DNA of 52,235 nucleotides, from positions 1 to 52,235 of the forward strand of contig CALIEB010000018.1 of assembly GCA_938022205.1 (NCBI GenBank), written 5' to 3'. The notes under the pieces were generated by a model, which made no database searches, was not told the origin of the DNA, and saw only the letters and a program-made list of their open reading frames with translations. Position numbers and translations under genes: made by a program. Below, one piece after another: positions 28,360 through 37,426 of the stretch; positions within the stretch are counted from its first letter, which is position 1, and every line of letters begins with the position of its first letter. Source of the stretch: an uncultured Anaerolineae bacterium. GTDB lineage: Bacteria; Chloroflexota; Anaerolineae; Aggregatilineales; Phototrophicaceae.

Positions 28360-31122
28360 ATGCGAGCCGCATCGAGCGAATCGTCACAACCTATTTGGCA
28401 TACCCAAGAGGCGGCGCAAGTCCTTGCCGCGTTAGGGGTCGAAGCTAAGCAAGGGCTAAGTGCCGAAGAGGCGCAAAAACGCCTCGCCCAATTTGGCGCA
28501 AATGAACTCGAGGAGCGGGGTGGCAAGAACCCGCTGCTTATTTTATGGGAGCAGTTTACCAGCACCATGGTGCTCATTCTCATTGTGGCGGCGGTCATTT
28601 CCGCGTTCTTGGGCAAGCCGCTGGAGACTATCGCTATCTCGGCGATTGTCGTGCTGTTTGCACTGCTGGGGTTCGTGCAGGAATATCGCGCCGAGCGCGC
28701 CATCGCCGCCCTCAAGCAAATGGCAGTGCCGCTAGTGCGTGTGCTGCGCAACGGGCACCCCGAGCAACACAGCGTGCGTGAGCTAGTCGTAGGCGATATT
28801 GTCCTCTTGGAGGCGGGCAGTGCTGTGCCGGCTGACTTGCGTTTGATAGAGAGCAACAACCTGATGATTCAGGAGGCGGCGTTAACAGGAGAATCAGAGG
28901 CGGTAGACAAGAAGACCGCCGCGCTGACCCAAGCGAACTTGCCGCTCGGTGACCGCGTCAACATGGCGTACATGGGGACGATGGTCGCCTACGGGCGCGG
29001 CATAGGCGTGGTGGTCGCCACCGGCATGCGCACCGAACTAGGGCGCATCGCCGAGCTTATCCAGTCGGTGGAAACGCAGCCAACACCCTTGCAACGCCAG
29101 CTCGAACAAGTCGGCGTGCTGCTAGCAGGCGGCGGCGTAGTCGTCGCCATAATCGTCATGGTGATTGGCTTGCTGCGCAACGAGCTGTTGAGCGACATGT
29201 TCCTCACAGCGGTGAGCGTTGCGGTCGCGGTCATCCCCGAAGGCTTGCCGGCTGTCGTCACGCTCACGCTGGCGTTGGGCGCACAGCGCATGTTGCGGCG
29301 CAGGGCACTCATCCGCAAGCTGCCCGCTGTAGAGACCTTAGGCTCGGTCAGCGTGATTTGTTCGGACAAAACGGGAACGCTGACAGAAAACCGCATGACC
29401 GTAACCGTCATCGACGTGGCAGGACGCTTTGTCGAGCTGGCGGGAACTTCGCGCCACCCTGCGCCAGACCTTGCCACCCAAGACCATGAACTGCTCGACA
29501 AACACCCACACTCAGTAGGGCTGCTGCTGGTCAGCGGCGCGCTGTGCAACGATGCCTCGCTTGAGCCTGACCCCGCAACGGGCAAGTACCTTTCGGTGGG
29601 CGACCCGACCGAAGGGGCATTGTTGGTGGCGGCATCACAAGCGGGGCTAGACAAAGAGACGCTCGAGCATTACGCGCCACGCATTGCTGAAGTGCCGTTT
29701 GACTCGACGCGCAAGCGCATGACGACCGTGCATCGCGTGCCGCAAGACCACGCCCAGCTGCCGCACACACTGGCTTCGCTCACCGATTTGAGCGCGCCGT
29801 ACGTTGCCCTTACCAAAGGCTCTTTAGACGGCATCCTCGAAATCAGCAGCCAAATTTGGGTCAATGACCGTGCCGAGCCGATGAGCGCAAGCTGGCGCGA
29901 GAAAATCCAAGCAGCGCACGACAAGCTCGCGCTCAACGGCATGCGCGTGCTGGCGTTTGCGATTAAGCAGCTCAACGACGCGCCCGAAACTGTCAACGGC
30001 GACCTTGAGCGCGAGGTGACGCTGGTGGGCATGGTGGGCATGATTGACCCGCCGCGTCCAGAAGTTCACGAGTCCATCCAGCTTTGCCGCAGCGCGGGCA
30101 TCCGCCCTATCATGATTACGGGCGACCACCCGCTGACGGCGCGCTTTATCGCCCACGAGCTGGGTATCAGTGACAACCTGCGCGTGAAGACCGGGCAAGA
30201 TTTGGACAAAATGTCGGATGCCGAGCTGTCTAAGGTTGTGAGCGAGGTGTCGGTATACGCGCGCGTCGCGCCCGAGCATAAGCTGCGCATCGTCGAAACG
30301 CTGCAAAGCAAGGGCAACGTCGTGGCGATGACAGGCGACGGCGTGAACGATTCGCCTGCGCTGCGCAAGGCGGACATCGGCGTGGCGATGGGCATCACCG
30401 GCACAGATGTTTCCAAAGAGGCGGCGCAAATGGTGCTGTTAGACGACAACTTCGCGACCATCGTTGCCGCTGTTGAGGAAGGGCGCGCGATTTATGAGAA
30501 TATCCGCCGCTTCGTCAAGTTTTCCATCGCAGGCAACATAGGCAAAGTGCTGGTGATGTTGCTCGCGCCGTTTATGGGCATTACCGTCGCGCTCTTGCCG
30601 TTGCAGCTGCTGTGGCTCAACTTGCTGACGGACGGGCTGCTGGGGCTGGGGCTAGGCGTAGAGCCGGCGGACAAGTCCATCATGAAGTTTCCGCCACGCA
30701 ACAAAGCCGCACCGTTCTTCACCCGTGCAATCGTCCGCGACATTATCCTCATTGGGCTGCTGATTGGCGCAGTGGCGTTAGGACTAGGCTATGCCTACTA
30801 CGATGCCAACATGCCCGAAAACCGCACGTGGCAAACAATGATGTTCACGGCGATTGCCTTTATGCAGATTGGGCAGGCGTTAGCTTCGCGCTCGCACGCG
30901 CTATCGCTGTTTGAACTGAAACCGTTTGGCAACCCCACGCTCGTCGGCATGGTGCTACTGGTGTTTGTCCTGCAGGCGGTGGCGATTTACGTGCCGTTCT
31001 TCGCCGAGTTCTTCCACGTCGTGCCGCTCACGTTGACGCAGTGGCTGATTTGCATGGGGACGGGCGTGCTGGTCTTCGCGCTGATTGAGTTGGAAAAGTG
31101 GTTGTGGGTGCGTCCACGCTAA
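28360..31122 (+). CDS. Calcium-transporting P-type ATPase (P2 type)
   Basis: 920 residues, an ATP-driven cation exporter in the cytoplasmic membrane. It shows cation_ATPase_N, the actuator TGES in [11 protein letters not shown], phosphorylated D336 in [13 protein letters not shown], the hinge [13 protein letters not shown]4 [15 protein letters not shown] and M6 [14 protein letters not shown]4 Glu and M6 Asn/Asp match calcium site II of SERCA. In M5 the site-I glutamate position is Lys (AGNIGKVLV), as in single-site bacterial and PMCA-like pumps, so one Ca2+ per ATP is inferred. There are about ten membrane segments. Confidence 0.9.
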   Translation: MRAASSESSQPIWHTQEAAQVLAALGVEAKQGLSAEEAQKRLAQFGANELEERGGKNPLLILWEQFTSTMVLILIVAAVISAFLGKPLETIAISAIVVLFALLGFVQEYRAERAIAALKQMAVPLVRVLRNGHPEQHSVRELVVGDIVLLEAGSAVPADLRLIESNNLMIQEAALTGESEAVDKKTAALTQANLPLGDRVNMAYMGTMVAYGRGIGVVVATGMRTELGRIAELIQSVETQPTPLQRQLEQVGVLLAGGGVVVAIIVMVIGLLRNELLSDMFLTAVSVAVAVIPEGLPAVVTLTLALGAQRMLRRRALIRKLPAVETLGSVSVICSDKTGTLTENRMTVTVIDVAGRFVELAGTSRHPAPDLATQDHELLDKHPHSVGLLLVSGALCNDASLEPDPATGKYLSVGDPTEGALLVAASQAGLDKETLEHYAPRIAEVPFDSTRKRMTTVHRVPQDHAQLPHTLASLTDLSAPYVALTKGSLDGILEISSQIWVNDRAEPMSASWREKIQAAHDKLALNGMRVLAFAIKQLNDAPETVNGDLEREVTLVGMVGMIDPPRPEVHESIQLCRSAGIRPIMITGDHPLTARFIAHELGISDNLRVKTGQDLDKMSDAELSKVVSEVSVYARVAPEHKLRIVETLQSKGNVVAMTGDGVNDSPALRKADIGVAMGITGTDVSKEAAQMVLLDDNFATIVAAVEEGRAIYENIRRFVKFSIAGNIGKVLVMLLAPFMGITVALLPLQLLWLNLLTDGLLGLGLGVEPADKSIMKFPPRNKAAPFFTRAIVRDIILIGLLIGAVALGLGYAYYDANMPENRTWQTMMFTAIAFMQIGQALASRSHALSLFELKPFGNPTLVGMVLLVFVLQAVAIYVPFFAEFFHVVPLTLTQWLICMGTGVLVFALIELEKWLWVRPR

Positions 31123-31144
31123 AGGGCGCGCAGTTTGGGGAAAT

Positions 31145-31169
31145 AAAAAGGGGGCGCGTGTGCGCCCCC
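31145..31169 (-). terminator. Intrinsic terminator after the pilin gene
   Basis: GGGGGCGC (31150-31157), a GTGT loop and GCGCCCCC (31162-31169), followed on the minus strand by T5. It also lies just behind the convergent ATPase gene and may stop that transcript. Confidence 0.8.
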
Positions 31170-31188
31170 GAGTGTCTCCGTCTTGAGA

Positions 31189-31341
31189 CTAGCTGAAGTT
31201 GGCGACCAAGTTGGAGAAGATGTTGGCGATAGCGGGCCCAAGCAGGGAGAGGATGACGATAACCACGACCGCCACCAGAACCAAGATGAGCGCGTATTCT
31301 ACCAAGCCTTGGCCTTCTTCATTGTTAGGACGGTAAATCAT
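31189..31341 (-). CDS. Flp/Fap-type pilin subunit
   Basis: 50 residues, the precursor of a small type IVb (Tad/Flp) pilin. After the leader MIYRPNNEEG comes GQGLVEYALILVLVAVVVIV, with the Glu-5/Tyr-type motif (GQGLVEYAL) of the processing site and hydrophobic spine. GGAGG precedes ATG 31341; longer starts read through the promoter. No prepilin peptidase, CpaF ATPase or TadB/C genes are in the window, so it is isolated from its assembly machine. Confidence 0.9.
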   Translation of the reverse strand: MIYRPNNEEGQGLVEYALILVLVAVVVIVILSLLGPAIANIFSNLVANFS

Positions 31342-31378
31342 GATGAGACCTCCAAAGTCTTTAATGAGACGGATAATT

Positions 31379-31395
31379 AAGCTCAATATGAGCTT
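31379..31395. promoter_or_regulatory. Palindrome at the pilin transcription start
   Basis: AAGCTCA-ATA-TGAGCTT is a perfect 7-bp inverted repeat. It falls about 7 bp downstream of the -10, at the predicted start, so it may be an operator or a stabilising 5' stem. Confidence 0.45.
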
Positions 31396-31401
31396 GAACG
31401 T

Positions 31402-31429
31402 ATCATACACCAATTTTCTTGTTTGTAAA
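31402..31429 (-). promoter_or_regulatory. Promoter of the pilin gene
   Basis: On the minus strand, TTTACA (31429-31424), a 16-bp spacer and TATGAT (31407-31402), about 60 bp upstream of the ATG. Confidence 0.7.
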
Positions 31430-31486
31430 CATTAGAAAAGTTAAGGTTTGTTGATTTTGCTCAATGCAGACCGTTTTTATACAAAA

Positions 31487-32137
31487 CTATAACAATTTGG
31501 ACAACTTGCCCTCCAACTCCTCAAGCGCATCTTGCAGTTCTTGCTGGCGCAAGCTGGTGGTCAGGTCGCCGCGCGTGCGCTCCAACACGCCGCGCAGTAC
31601 GTCGGTTTGGCGACGCAGCCCGCCCGTTAGCGCGTCCGGAAAATCGAACGTCACCAAGTGGTCGTAAATCGCGTCCATCCACGCCAGCAAGCGTTCGGCT
31701 TCGTCGCTGTGGCGGCTGCTGCGGCGCATGAGATCGAGAATGAAGCGGCGCAGTTCGGTAGCTGCCTCGCTCATGCCGTTAAGATAGGCTGCGCCCGTGA
31801 CCTCGAGAGCTTGTGGTGTGGGCAGCGGCAGCCCGCGTATGATGGCGTAAGTCAAGTGCGCCTCCACGCGCTCTTTGTGCGCGTCCTGCGTGTAGCCCGC
31901 GTGAATGAGGTCGGGATGGGGCGCGGTGGTGGCGCGCATAGCGGCGGCGGCAGCATCCAGCTCACGCAGCTTATGCTCGGCGGCGTGCCAATCGCTGCGA
32001 TGCACGGCGCGGATGCACTCGCTGCACAGGCGGATTAGCTCGCGAGATTGTGCGAGAGCTTGGTCGCGGGCGGCGTTTTTGGCTTCCATCTCAGCACGGA
32101 TGGCTTCGGCAATTGGGGTGAGTGCCTCTTGCTGCAT
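31487..32137 (-). CDS. Translin-family protein
   Basis: About 216 residues, all alpha-helical. It matches the translin/TRAX family, best known from eukaryotes and archaea as octameric RNA/ssDNA-binding proteins and, in TRAX, a nuclease. It shows RELIRLCSECIRAVHR, ERVEAHLTYAIIRGLPLPTP, AYLNGMSEAATELRRFILDL and the C-terminal FPDALTGGLRRQTDVLRGVL followed by ERTRGDLTTSLRQQEL. Whether nuclease acidic residues are complete cannot be judged here. ATG 32137 fits the AAGG ribosome-binding site best. Confidence 0.8.
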   Translation of the reverse strand: MQQEALTPIAEAIRAEMEAKNAARDQALAQSRELIRLCSECIRAVHRSDWHAAEHKLRELDAAAAAMRATTAPHPDLIHAGYTQDAHKERVEAHLTYAIIRGLPLPTPQALEVTGAAYLNGMSEAATELRRFILDLMRRSSRHSDEAERLLAWMDAIYDHLVTFDFPDALTGGLRRQTDVLRGVLERTRGDLTTSLRQQELQDALEELEGKLSKLL

Positions 32138-32212
32138 GGTCATCAACCTTTTTTTGTTGGGTACAATCGCCTATTATACCCGCGTTAACCGCTGAAACGC
32201 ATAGGATAAGGC

Positions 32213-33946
32213 ATGAAAACGTGGGCAATGTGGGGCGCAGTGCTGCTGCTGGGGATAGGCTGCGCGCTGCGCGTAGCGGGGCTTGCTGCGCTGCCGCTGT
32301 GGGTTGACGAGGGCTTTACCGCCTATCTCACCCAACAGCCTGATGTGCTGGCGGTGCTGCGCAGCGACGTGCATCCGCCCCTCTATTTCTTGGCGGTAAC
32401 GGCGTGGACGCGCGTAGCAGGCATCAGCGAGTTTAGCCTGCGCTTTTTCAGCGTGTTGGGCGGCATGGTCAGCATGGCGTTGGTCTACGCACTGGCACGA
32501 GCGGTCGCGCCGCGCCGCGAGCGCACGACATACGCGCTCTTGGCGTTGTGTCTGCTGGCGTTCGCCGACATGGAGCTGTATATCGCGCAAGAGGCACGCG
32601 CCTATAGTTGGCACGTCGCGCTGGCGGAGGCGGCAGTTTGGGCGTTTGTGCGTTGGGGACAAGCCGGCAAGGCGCGCCACCTGTGTGGCGTAACGGTCTT
32701 TAACGCGCTGCTGGTCTACACGCACTACTTGGGCGCGTGGGTGGGCGTGACGCAGGGGCTGTACGCGCTGCTGGCGTGGCGTGGACGCAAGCGTGCGCTG
32801 GCGGTGGGCGCGCTGGTCGTCAGTGCGCTGGCGGTCGCCGTGTGGGCGGCGGCGGTCGTGCTGCCCTATCAGCTGCAAACTATCGGCGGACACACGCGCA
32901 CCGATCTCTCCACCTTAGAGACGCTGCGCAGCTACGCGGGCGCGTTCTTGGGCGGGCAGTGGGTGCTAGGCGTGGGCATCGTGGCGGTGGGCGTGCTGGG
33001 GTCGCGCTGGCGTGTGCGCTGGCTGCTGCTGTTGTGGCTGGTGCTGCCCGTCGCGCTGACGTTCGCTGTCAATGCCTTTGCGCCGCGCCTGCTCTTCGAC
33101 TACCGCCTGTCACAGCTCACGCCCGCCGCCGCGTTGCTCTTGGCGTTGGGCTTGCTGCAGTTCGCGCCGCACACCCGCGCCTTTTTGCTGGCGGTGCTGC
33201 TGGTGTATGGGCTGCTGCACGTGGACGTGGGACGCTTTAAAGAGGATTGGCGCGGCATGGGACAGCAAATCGCCGCCAACACCGAAGCAGGCGACGGCGT
33301 GGTGGTCGATTTCGGCGGCGGTGACTTCCAGCTCACCTACTATCTTGACCGCTTCTTGCCCGCCGGCGTTGACAGCTTCAGCATGCGCCAGCAGAAGCAA
33401 AGCACGCCCGCAAGCTACGAGGCGGACGCGCTGGCGTTCTTGTCTAAGCACGACGGCATTTGGCTAGTGCGCTGGCATGACAGCGACGAAGCCTTCGCCA
33501 AGCTAGGGTTGGCGGGACACACGCGCACCGCCGTTTATCCACTGGCGACGGAGAACAACATGGACATCTGGCTCTATCGCTACGACCACTTGCCCGAAAC
33601 AGCGTTGGGAACGTTCGACAACGGCATGCGCTTGCTGGCGGCGCAAGTCGGCAGGCAACACGTGCGCCTGTGGTGGACAGTGGACGCGCCGGTCAGCGAT
33701 GTCACCGTCTCGGTCAAGGCGTTGGGCGCAGCAGGCACGGTGTTGGCACAGCACGACCGCCCGCCCCAGCCACCGTCCAGCACATGGCAAGCCAACGCTG
33801 TGTACTACGACGCGCTGCCGCTCGTGCCACCTTCTGAAACAGCACAGGTTGTCGTTGAGCTTTACGTGTGGGCAGGCGACGCGATTGTGACCATTCCGTA
33901 TGAAAAGACCAACAAATGGGCGGTTATTGGTCAATTGGCACAGTAA
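32213..33946 (+). CDS. GT39-like membrane glycosyltransferase (GT-C fold)
   Basis: 577 residues. A multispan N-terminal half (about 9-11 segments) carries the GT-C catalytic loop PLWVDEGFTAYL and the downstream DVHPPLYFLAVTAW. A C-terminal soluble part of ~230 residues follows (from about FKEDWRGMGQQI). Such enzymes move sugars from polyprenyl-phosphate donors to proteins or glycolipids outside the membrane. The acceptor is unknown. It is divergent from the translin gene. Confidence 0.85.
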   Translation: MKTWAMWGAVLLLGIGCALRVAGLAALPLWVDEGFTAYLTQQPDVLAVLRSDVHPPLYFLAVTAWTRVAGISEFSLRFFSVLGGMVSMALVYALARAVAPRRERTTYALLALCLLAFADMELYIAQEARAYSWHVALAEAAVWAFVRWGQAGKARHLCGVTVFNALLVYTHYLGAWVGVTQGLYALLAWRGRKRALAVGALVVSALAVAVWAAAVVLPYQLQTIGGHTRTDLSTLETLRSYAGAFLGGQWVLGVGIVAVGVLGSRWRVRWLLLLWLVLPVALTFAVNAFAPRLLFDYRLSQLTPAAALLLALGLLQFAPHTRAFLLAVLLVYGLLHVDVGRFKEDWRGMGQQIAANTEAGDGVVVDFGGGDFQLTYYLDRFLPAGVDSFSMRQQKQSTPASYEADALAFLSKHDGIWLVRWHDSDEAFAKLGLAGHTRTAVYPLATENNMDIWLYRYDHLPETALGTFDNGMRLLAAQVGRQHVRLWWTVDAPVSDVTVSVKALGAAGTVLAQHDRPPQPPSSTWQANAVYYDALPLVPPSETAQVVVELYVWAGDAIVTIPYEKTNKWAVIGQLAQ

Positions 33947-34006
33947 GTTTTTCGTTATATGCTATCTTTAGACTATATTCAATTGTTTACCTAAGCTGAA
34001 ATTATC

Positions 34007-34399
34007 ATGACCGCTTCTGAACGCGCTAATCATCTTATCCTAATGGTAGAAGACACCGAAGAGTACGCCAAACTCAACTTCATGGTGCTAAAAAAGCACG
34101 GGTTTGAGGTTGTTTACGCCCGCGACGGTCACGCCGCCATTGAAATCATTAATCGCGTCAAGCCCGACGTTGTGCTGCTTGACCTGAATTTACCGATGGT
34201 CAGCGGGTGGGAGGTGCTAGAACACCTCTATCGCACCTACGGCGAAGGCTCGGCGCGGGTCATCGTCACCAGCGCGTACGGTGACACCGCTAACCGCCTC
34301 GTCGGCAAGCTGCAATCGGTGGCGCGCTATCTCGTTAAGCCGTTTACGCCACAAGACCTTGTGCAGGCTATCGAACAAGCCTTAAACATCACCACCTAA
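34007..34399 (+). CDS. CheY-like single-domain response regulator
   Basis: 130 residues consisting of one receiver domain: acidic pair E15-D16, phosphoacceptor D59 (VVLLDLNLP), Thr/Ser in VIVTSAYGD and Lys in ARYLVKPF. No output domain follows. It stands alone between a glycosyltransferase and a convergent membrane protein, so it probably signals by protein contact with an unlinked partner. Confidence 0.9.
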   Translation: MTASERANHLILMVEDTEEYAKLNFMVLKKHGFEVVYARDGHAAIEIINRVKPDVVLLDLNLPMVSGWEVLEHLYRTYGEGSARVIVTSAYGDTANRLVGKLQSVARYLVKPFTPQDLVQAIEQALNITT

Positions 34400-34406
34400 C
34401 CGCTGC

Positions 34407-35006
34407 TTATAAGAGGCCGCCTTCCTCGTCGTCGTAAATTTCCTGCCCGTCGTTGCGCCGCGTGCTGCGTGCGCCCCAGTCACGCGGGTTGGCGGGACTG
34501 CGCGGGATGCGCCGCTCGCCGCCTAAAGGCGCACGCGGAGTGCCTGCGCCCGCACGCGGAGTGTCTACGCCCGCACGCGGAGTGCTTACGCCCGCACGCG
34601 GAGTGTCTACGCCCGCACGCGGAGTGCCTGCGCCCGCACGCGGAGTGCCTGCGCCCGCACGCGGAGTGTCTACGCCCGCACGCGGAGTGTCTACGCCCGC
34701 ACGCAGAGTGTTGCTAGTGGCATGCGCATCGCGCCGCCGCCGTAGTGCCTCGTCGAAGGGGTCGGTGCTTTGCGCGCGCCCGCCCAATCGCCCGCTAGGC
34801 ATGCTGCGCTTGTTGGTCATGCTGCGCCGCAACACAGGCGCATCCAACGACGAGGCTCCCGTGTCTTCCTCGCCAAAGTTGCTGGTGTAAAGGTCTTTGA
34901 AGATGCCAAAGCCGCCCTTGAACACCATGAACGCGCCTACCAGCAGCACGCCCACGCACACCACGCTAAGGGCGCAAACGCCCGCCCATACCAAGCCGCT
35001 GTCCAT
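34407..35006 (-). CDS. Single-span membrane protein with RAGVDTP heptapeptide repeats
   Basis: 199 residues, family not recognised. One N-terminal membrane segment (LVWAGVCALSVVCVGVLLVG) is followed by a cytosolic-looking hydrophilic tail. The middle holds FDEALRRRRDAHA, then eight heptapeptides of the type RAGVDTP/RAGAGTP, then a charged end. The FDEALRRRRD motif recurs in the next gene upstream as FDAALARRRGD; the two genes are 3 bp apart and form an operon. The repeat tract is probably disordered. Confidence 0.75.
   Translation of the reverse strand: MDSGLVWAGVCALSVVCVGVLLVGAFMVFKGGFGIFKDLYTSNFGEEDTGASSLDAPVLRRSMTNKRSMPSGRLGGRAQSTDPFDEALRRRRDAHATSNTLRAGVDTPRAGVDTPRAGAGTPRAGAGTPRAGVDTPRAGVSTPRAGVDTPRAGAGTPRAPLGGERRIPRSPANPRDWGARSTRRNDGQEIYDDEEGGLL
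34530..34708. repeat. 21-bp minisatellite, about eight units
   Basis: Units of the form CGCACGCGGAGTGTCTACGCC repeat every 21 bp, with variants GTGCCTGCG and GTGCTTACG. Being a multiple of three they keep the frame and encode heptapeptides on the minus strand. Copy number may vary between strains. Confidence 0.9.
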
Positions 35007-35009
35007 CGC

Positions 35010-35438
35010 CTATTCCTCCTTTTTGCTGCTGTCGCGCTGCTCGCGCCAAGCACGGAACGGATGGTTGTCCGTGCCGTCGGGGTCGAGGCGCGGCTGCCAT
35101 GCGGGGTCGATTGGCGGCGCGCTTTGCGCTGGCGGCGTGTCATTTGCCGCCAGCGGCGTAAACGTCTGTGTGTCGCCACGCCGTCGTGCCAACGCCGCGT
35201 CAAACGAGTGCTTGTCCACGTTTTCTAGCATAACATCGCTCAGCGTTTCGTCTTTCGGTTTGACCGGCAGCGGCGCGTCAGGGTCGACGCTGCTGCGCCC
35301 GAACAGAAATCCGAAAAACAAGAAAACGATGCGCCATACCGAGCGATTGAAGATGAACCACCACGAAAACAGCACAATCAACGCGAAGATAGCACAAATC
35401 AGCACAACAACCAACCGCCAATCTATGCCTTGCAGCAT
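35010..35438 (-). CDS. Small membrane protein with FDAALARRR motif
   Basis: 142 residues, family not recognised. The N-terminus has one or two hydrophobic segments (VVVLICAIFALIVLFSWWFI and IVFLFFGFLFG), followed by a hydrophilic tail with HSFDAALARRRGDTQTF and a Pro-rich stretch. The architecture and the shared motif suggest a distant paralogue of the protein encoded just downstream. It is probably the first gene of a two-gene operon. Confidence 0.72.
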   Translation of the reverse strand: MLQGIDWRLVVVLICAIFALIVLFSWWFIFNRSVWRIVFLFFGFLFGRSSVDPDAPLPVKPKDETLSDVMLENVDKHSFDAALARRRGDTQTFTPLAANDTPPAQSAPPIDPAWQPRLDPDGTDNHPFRAWREQRDSSKKEE

Positions 35439-35495
35439 GGTGTCACCTCCTTCTCGCGTGCGCTTGTCTTAGGTGAATTGTAGCACACTTGCAAG

Positions 35496-37304
35496 CTAAG
35501 GTCTGTTGAGCTGCCAGCTTTGTGTCCCCGTAGATGTAGGCAAGCGCACGCCGCTGCGCCAATCGTAGACGACAAGCTGCAGCTGTGCGCCCTTTGCCAC
35601 AACCACTGTGTTACAGCCGCTGCTAGGGATACCGCCGTCTGCTTGGTCAAGCAGCCGACCGTGCGCGTCAAGGCTTTGCACGCTATAAGCGTAGTCCGCG
35701 CTGGCAAATGTATCGCTTTGCCACGCCAGCACAAGGCGCATCAGCCCATCGCGCGCTTGTTGGCGCAGAATGCTTGCGCGCAACGTGCCGCTGGGAGCTG
35801 TGAACGTTTGCTGCGGCGCATCCTCGCGCAGGGTCTGCGCGTAAAAACGCACGTGCAAGTTTGGGTGTGTCAGCGGCACATCGCAAAGCGCATAGCGCGT
35901 GTGCAAGGCGTACCAAACGACATCGCTCTTGTTGGTCGTAGGCAAGTATGGCACGACCAGCGACCACACGAACGGGGCATCATCCAACGCCGACAGCACC
36001 GCGCGCAGGTACGTGTTGTCGTCGCGCTGCTGTTCAAGGTTCATCAGCTCGAACAACTCGAGGCGACGGTGCGGCACGCCGCGCGTGAGGTAGTCGATGG
36101 GGATTAAGCCAAACGGAGATTGCTCGGGCGGCACAATGTGGAAAAGCAAGGCATCTTTGGGCGTTGCCCACTGGTGTAGTAAAGCAATCGCCGCGCGCAT
36201 GCCGTCCGCAGGGGCGCGAAAGGTTTGCCCAAAGAAGCGCGCCATGTAATCCGATGCGCTGGCGGCTGTCGCACCCCATGCCAGCCAGAGCAAGAGCAGC
36301 CCGCGCCGCGCCCACGCCGCCATCGCCACCCGCGCCACGCCAAACGCCAGCAGCAGCGCGCCCGCTGGCAGCGTGAAAATAGCGTAGCGCAGATGCACCA
36401 TAAACGGCACGAGCGCGTTAACCACCACCAGCAAGCCCAAGCTAACCGCGAGCCACACCCAGACAAGGCGCGCTTGTCGTGCTGTTGCCGCCAAGAACAG
36501 CAGCCCAAGCAGCAGCACTTCCTGACCATTGCCCATCGCTTGCAGCCACTCGCGCACGATTTGTGCGCTTGACATCGCGGCGGCTTGGCGCGTTGTTTCG
36601 GCTTGTGCGCGGGCGATCATGTCGAGTGTCACGGTAACCCAAGCAGAGAAGAGCAGCCCTGCCGCGCCTAACGCCAACCACACGCCCCACCAGCGCGCCG
36701 TGCGCCGGAAAGACAGCACATGCCATACCGCGAGAAAGGCAGGCACGGCTAGCGCAACGTAGTGCGTGTAAAGGGCTGCCGCGACGCTGACAGCTAGCAC
36801 CATGCCCCAGCCATACGCATAGCGTGCGCGCTGCACGCGCAGGTAGCTCCACACCGCTAGCAGTGTGAGCGCGCTGAACTGGGTATACGCGCGCGCTTCG
36901 TGAAAAAAATCGAGAAAGAACGCGCTGCTTGTCAGGAACACGGCTGCCAGCATCCCGACGCGCCGCCCTCCCAACTCCGTCCCGACCCGAAACGTGAGCG
37001 CGATGGTCAACACGCCCCAAAGCAGCGAGAAGAGCCTTGCTGCCCAAAGGCTTGTGCCTAAGAGCATGCCCCAGCCCGCCAACAGCCAGTGATACAGCAC
37101 CAGCATGCCGCCCGGGTCCACGGTGGCGGTCTGCTGCCAAATGCTTTGTAGGGTAACGGTTTCCGAGAACGCACCGCTGTTGGCTAACGACCAATACTCG
37201 TCGACAAACACAATGTCCACTCCCAGCCGATATGCTGTGAGCGCGACAGCAAGCAGCATAGCAAGAACGCTTGCGACAAACGGACGGGATAGGTGTGACA
37301 GCAT
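35496..37304 (-). CDS. GT39-like membrane glycosyltransferase (GT-C fold)
   Basis: About 602 residues with many hydrophobic segments. The GT-C loop is VDIVFVDEYWSLANSG, with the acidic residue after the first span, and DPGGMLVLYHWLLAGWGM follows. The C-terminal ~200 residues are soluble. It shares layout with the gene at 32213 but little obvious sequence. ATG 37304 is chosen; the alternative TTG 37319 has no ribosome-binding site. Confidence 0.83.
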   Translation of the reverse strand: MLSHLSRPFVASVLAMLLAVALTAYRLGVDIVFVDEYWSLANSGAFSETVTLQSIWQQTATVDPGGMLVLYHWLLAGWGMLLGTSLWAARLFSLLWGVLTIALTFRVGTELGGRRVGMLAAVFLTSSAFFLDFFHEARAYTQFSALTLLAVWSYLRVQRARYAYGWGMVLAVSVAAALYTHYVALAVPAFLAVWHVLSFRRTARWWGVWLALGAAGLLFSAWVTVTLDMIARAQAETTRQAAAMSSAQIVREWLQAMGNGQEVLLLGLLFLAATARQARLVWVWLAVSLGLLVVVNALVPFMVHLRYAIFTLPAGALLLAFGVARVAMAAWARRGLLLLWLAWGATAASASDYMARFFGQTFRAPADGMRAAIALLHQWATPKDALLFHIVPPEQSPFGLIPIDYLTRGVPHRRLELFELMNLEQQRDDNTYLRAVLSALDDAPFVWSLVVPYLPTTNKSDVVWYALHTRYALCDVPLTHPNLHVRFYAQTLREDAPQQTFTAPSGTLRASILRQQARDGLMRLVLAWQSDTFASADYAYSVQSLDAHGRLLDQADGGIPSSGCNTVVVAKGAQLQLVVYDWRSGVRLPTSTGTQSWQLNRP

Positions 37305-37360
37305 GTTCTGATACAGCAATAACCGCAGGTTAAGTGTTACCTAAAAACGGACGCGCAAAG

Positions 37361-37390
37361 TTGGCTTAAACGCTAACCATGCTTTATAAT
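37361..37390 (+). promoter_or_regulatory. Promoter of the DICT-domain gene
   Basis: TTGGCT (37361-37366), an 18-bp spacer and a perfect TATAAT (37385-37390). The -10 lies downstream of an in-frame ATG at 37379, which argues that translation starts at 37427. Confidence 0.7.
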
Positions 37391-37426
37391 TATCCCACGT
37401 TGTGGATAGCATTGGGAAGATACCTC

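Noticed and set aside
34530..34708. 21-bp repeats as CRISPR or iteron array
   Set aside because: No spacers, and the repeats are translated as heptapeptides in a long minus-strand frame with a good N-terminal membrane segment.
37395..37410. Near-match to a DnaA box (TGTGGATAG)
   Set aside because: A single site, expected by chance, inside the leader of the DICT gene.
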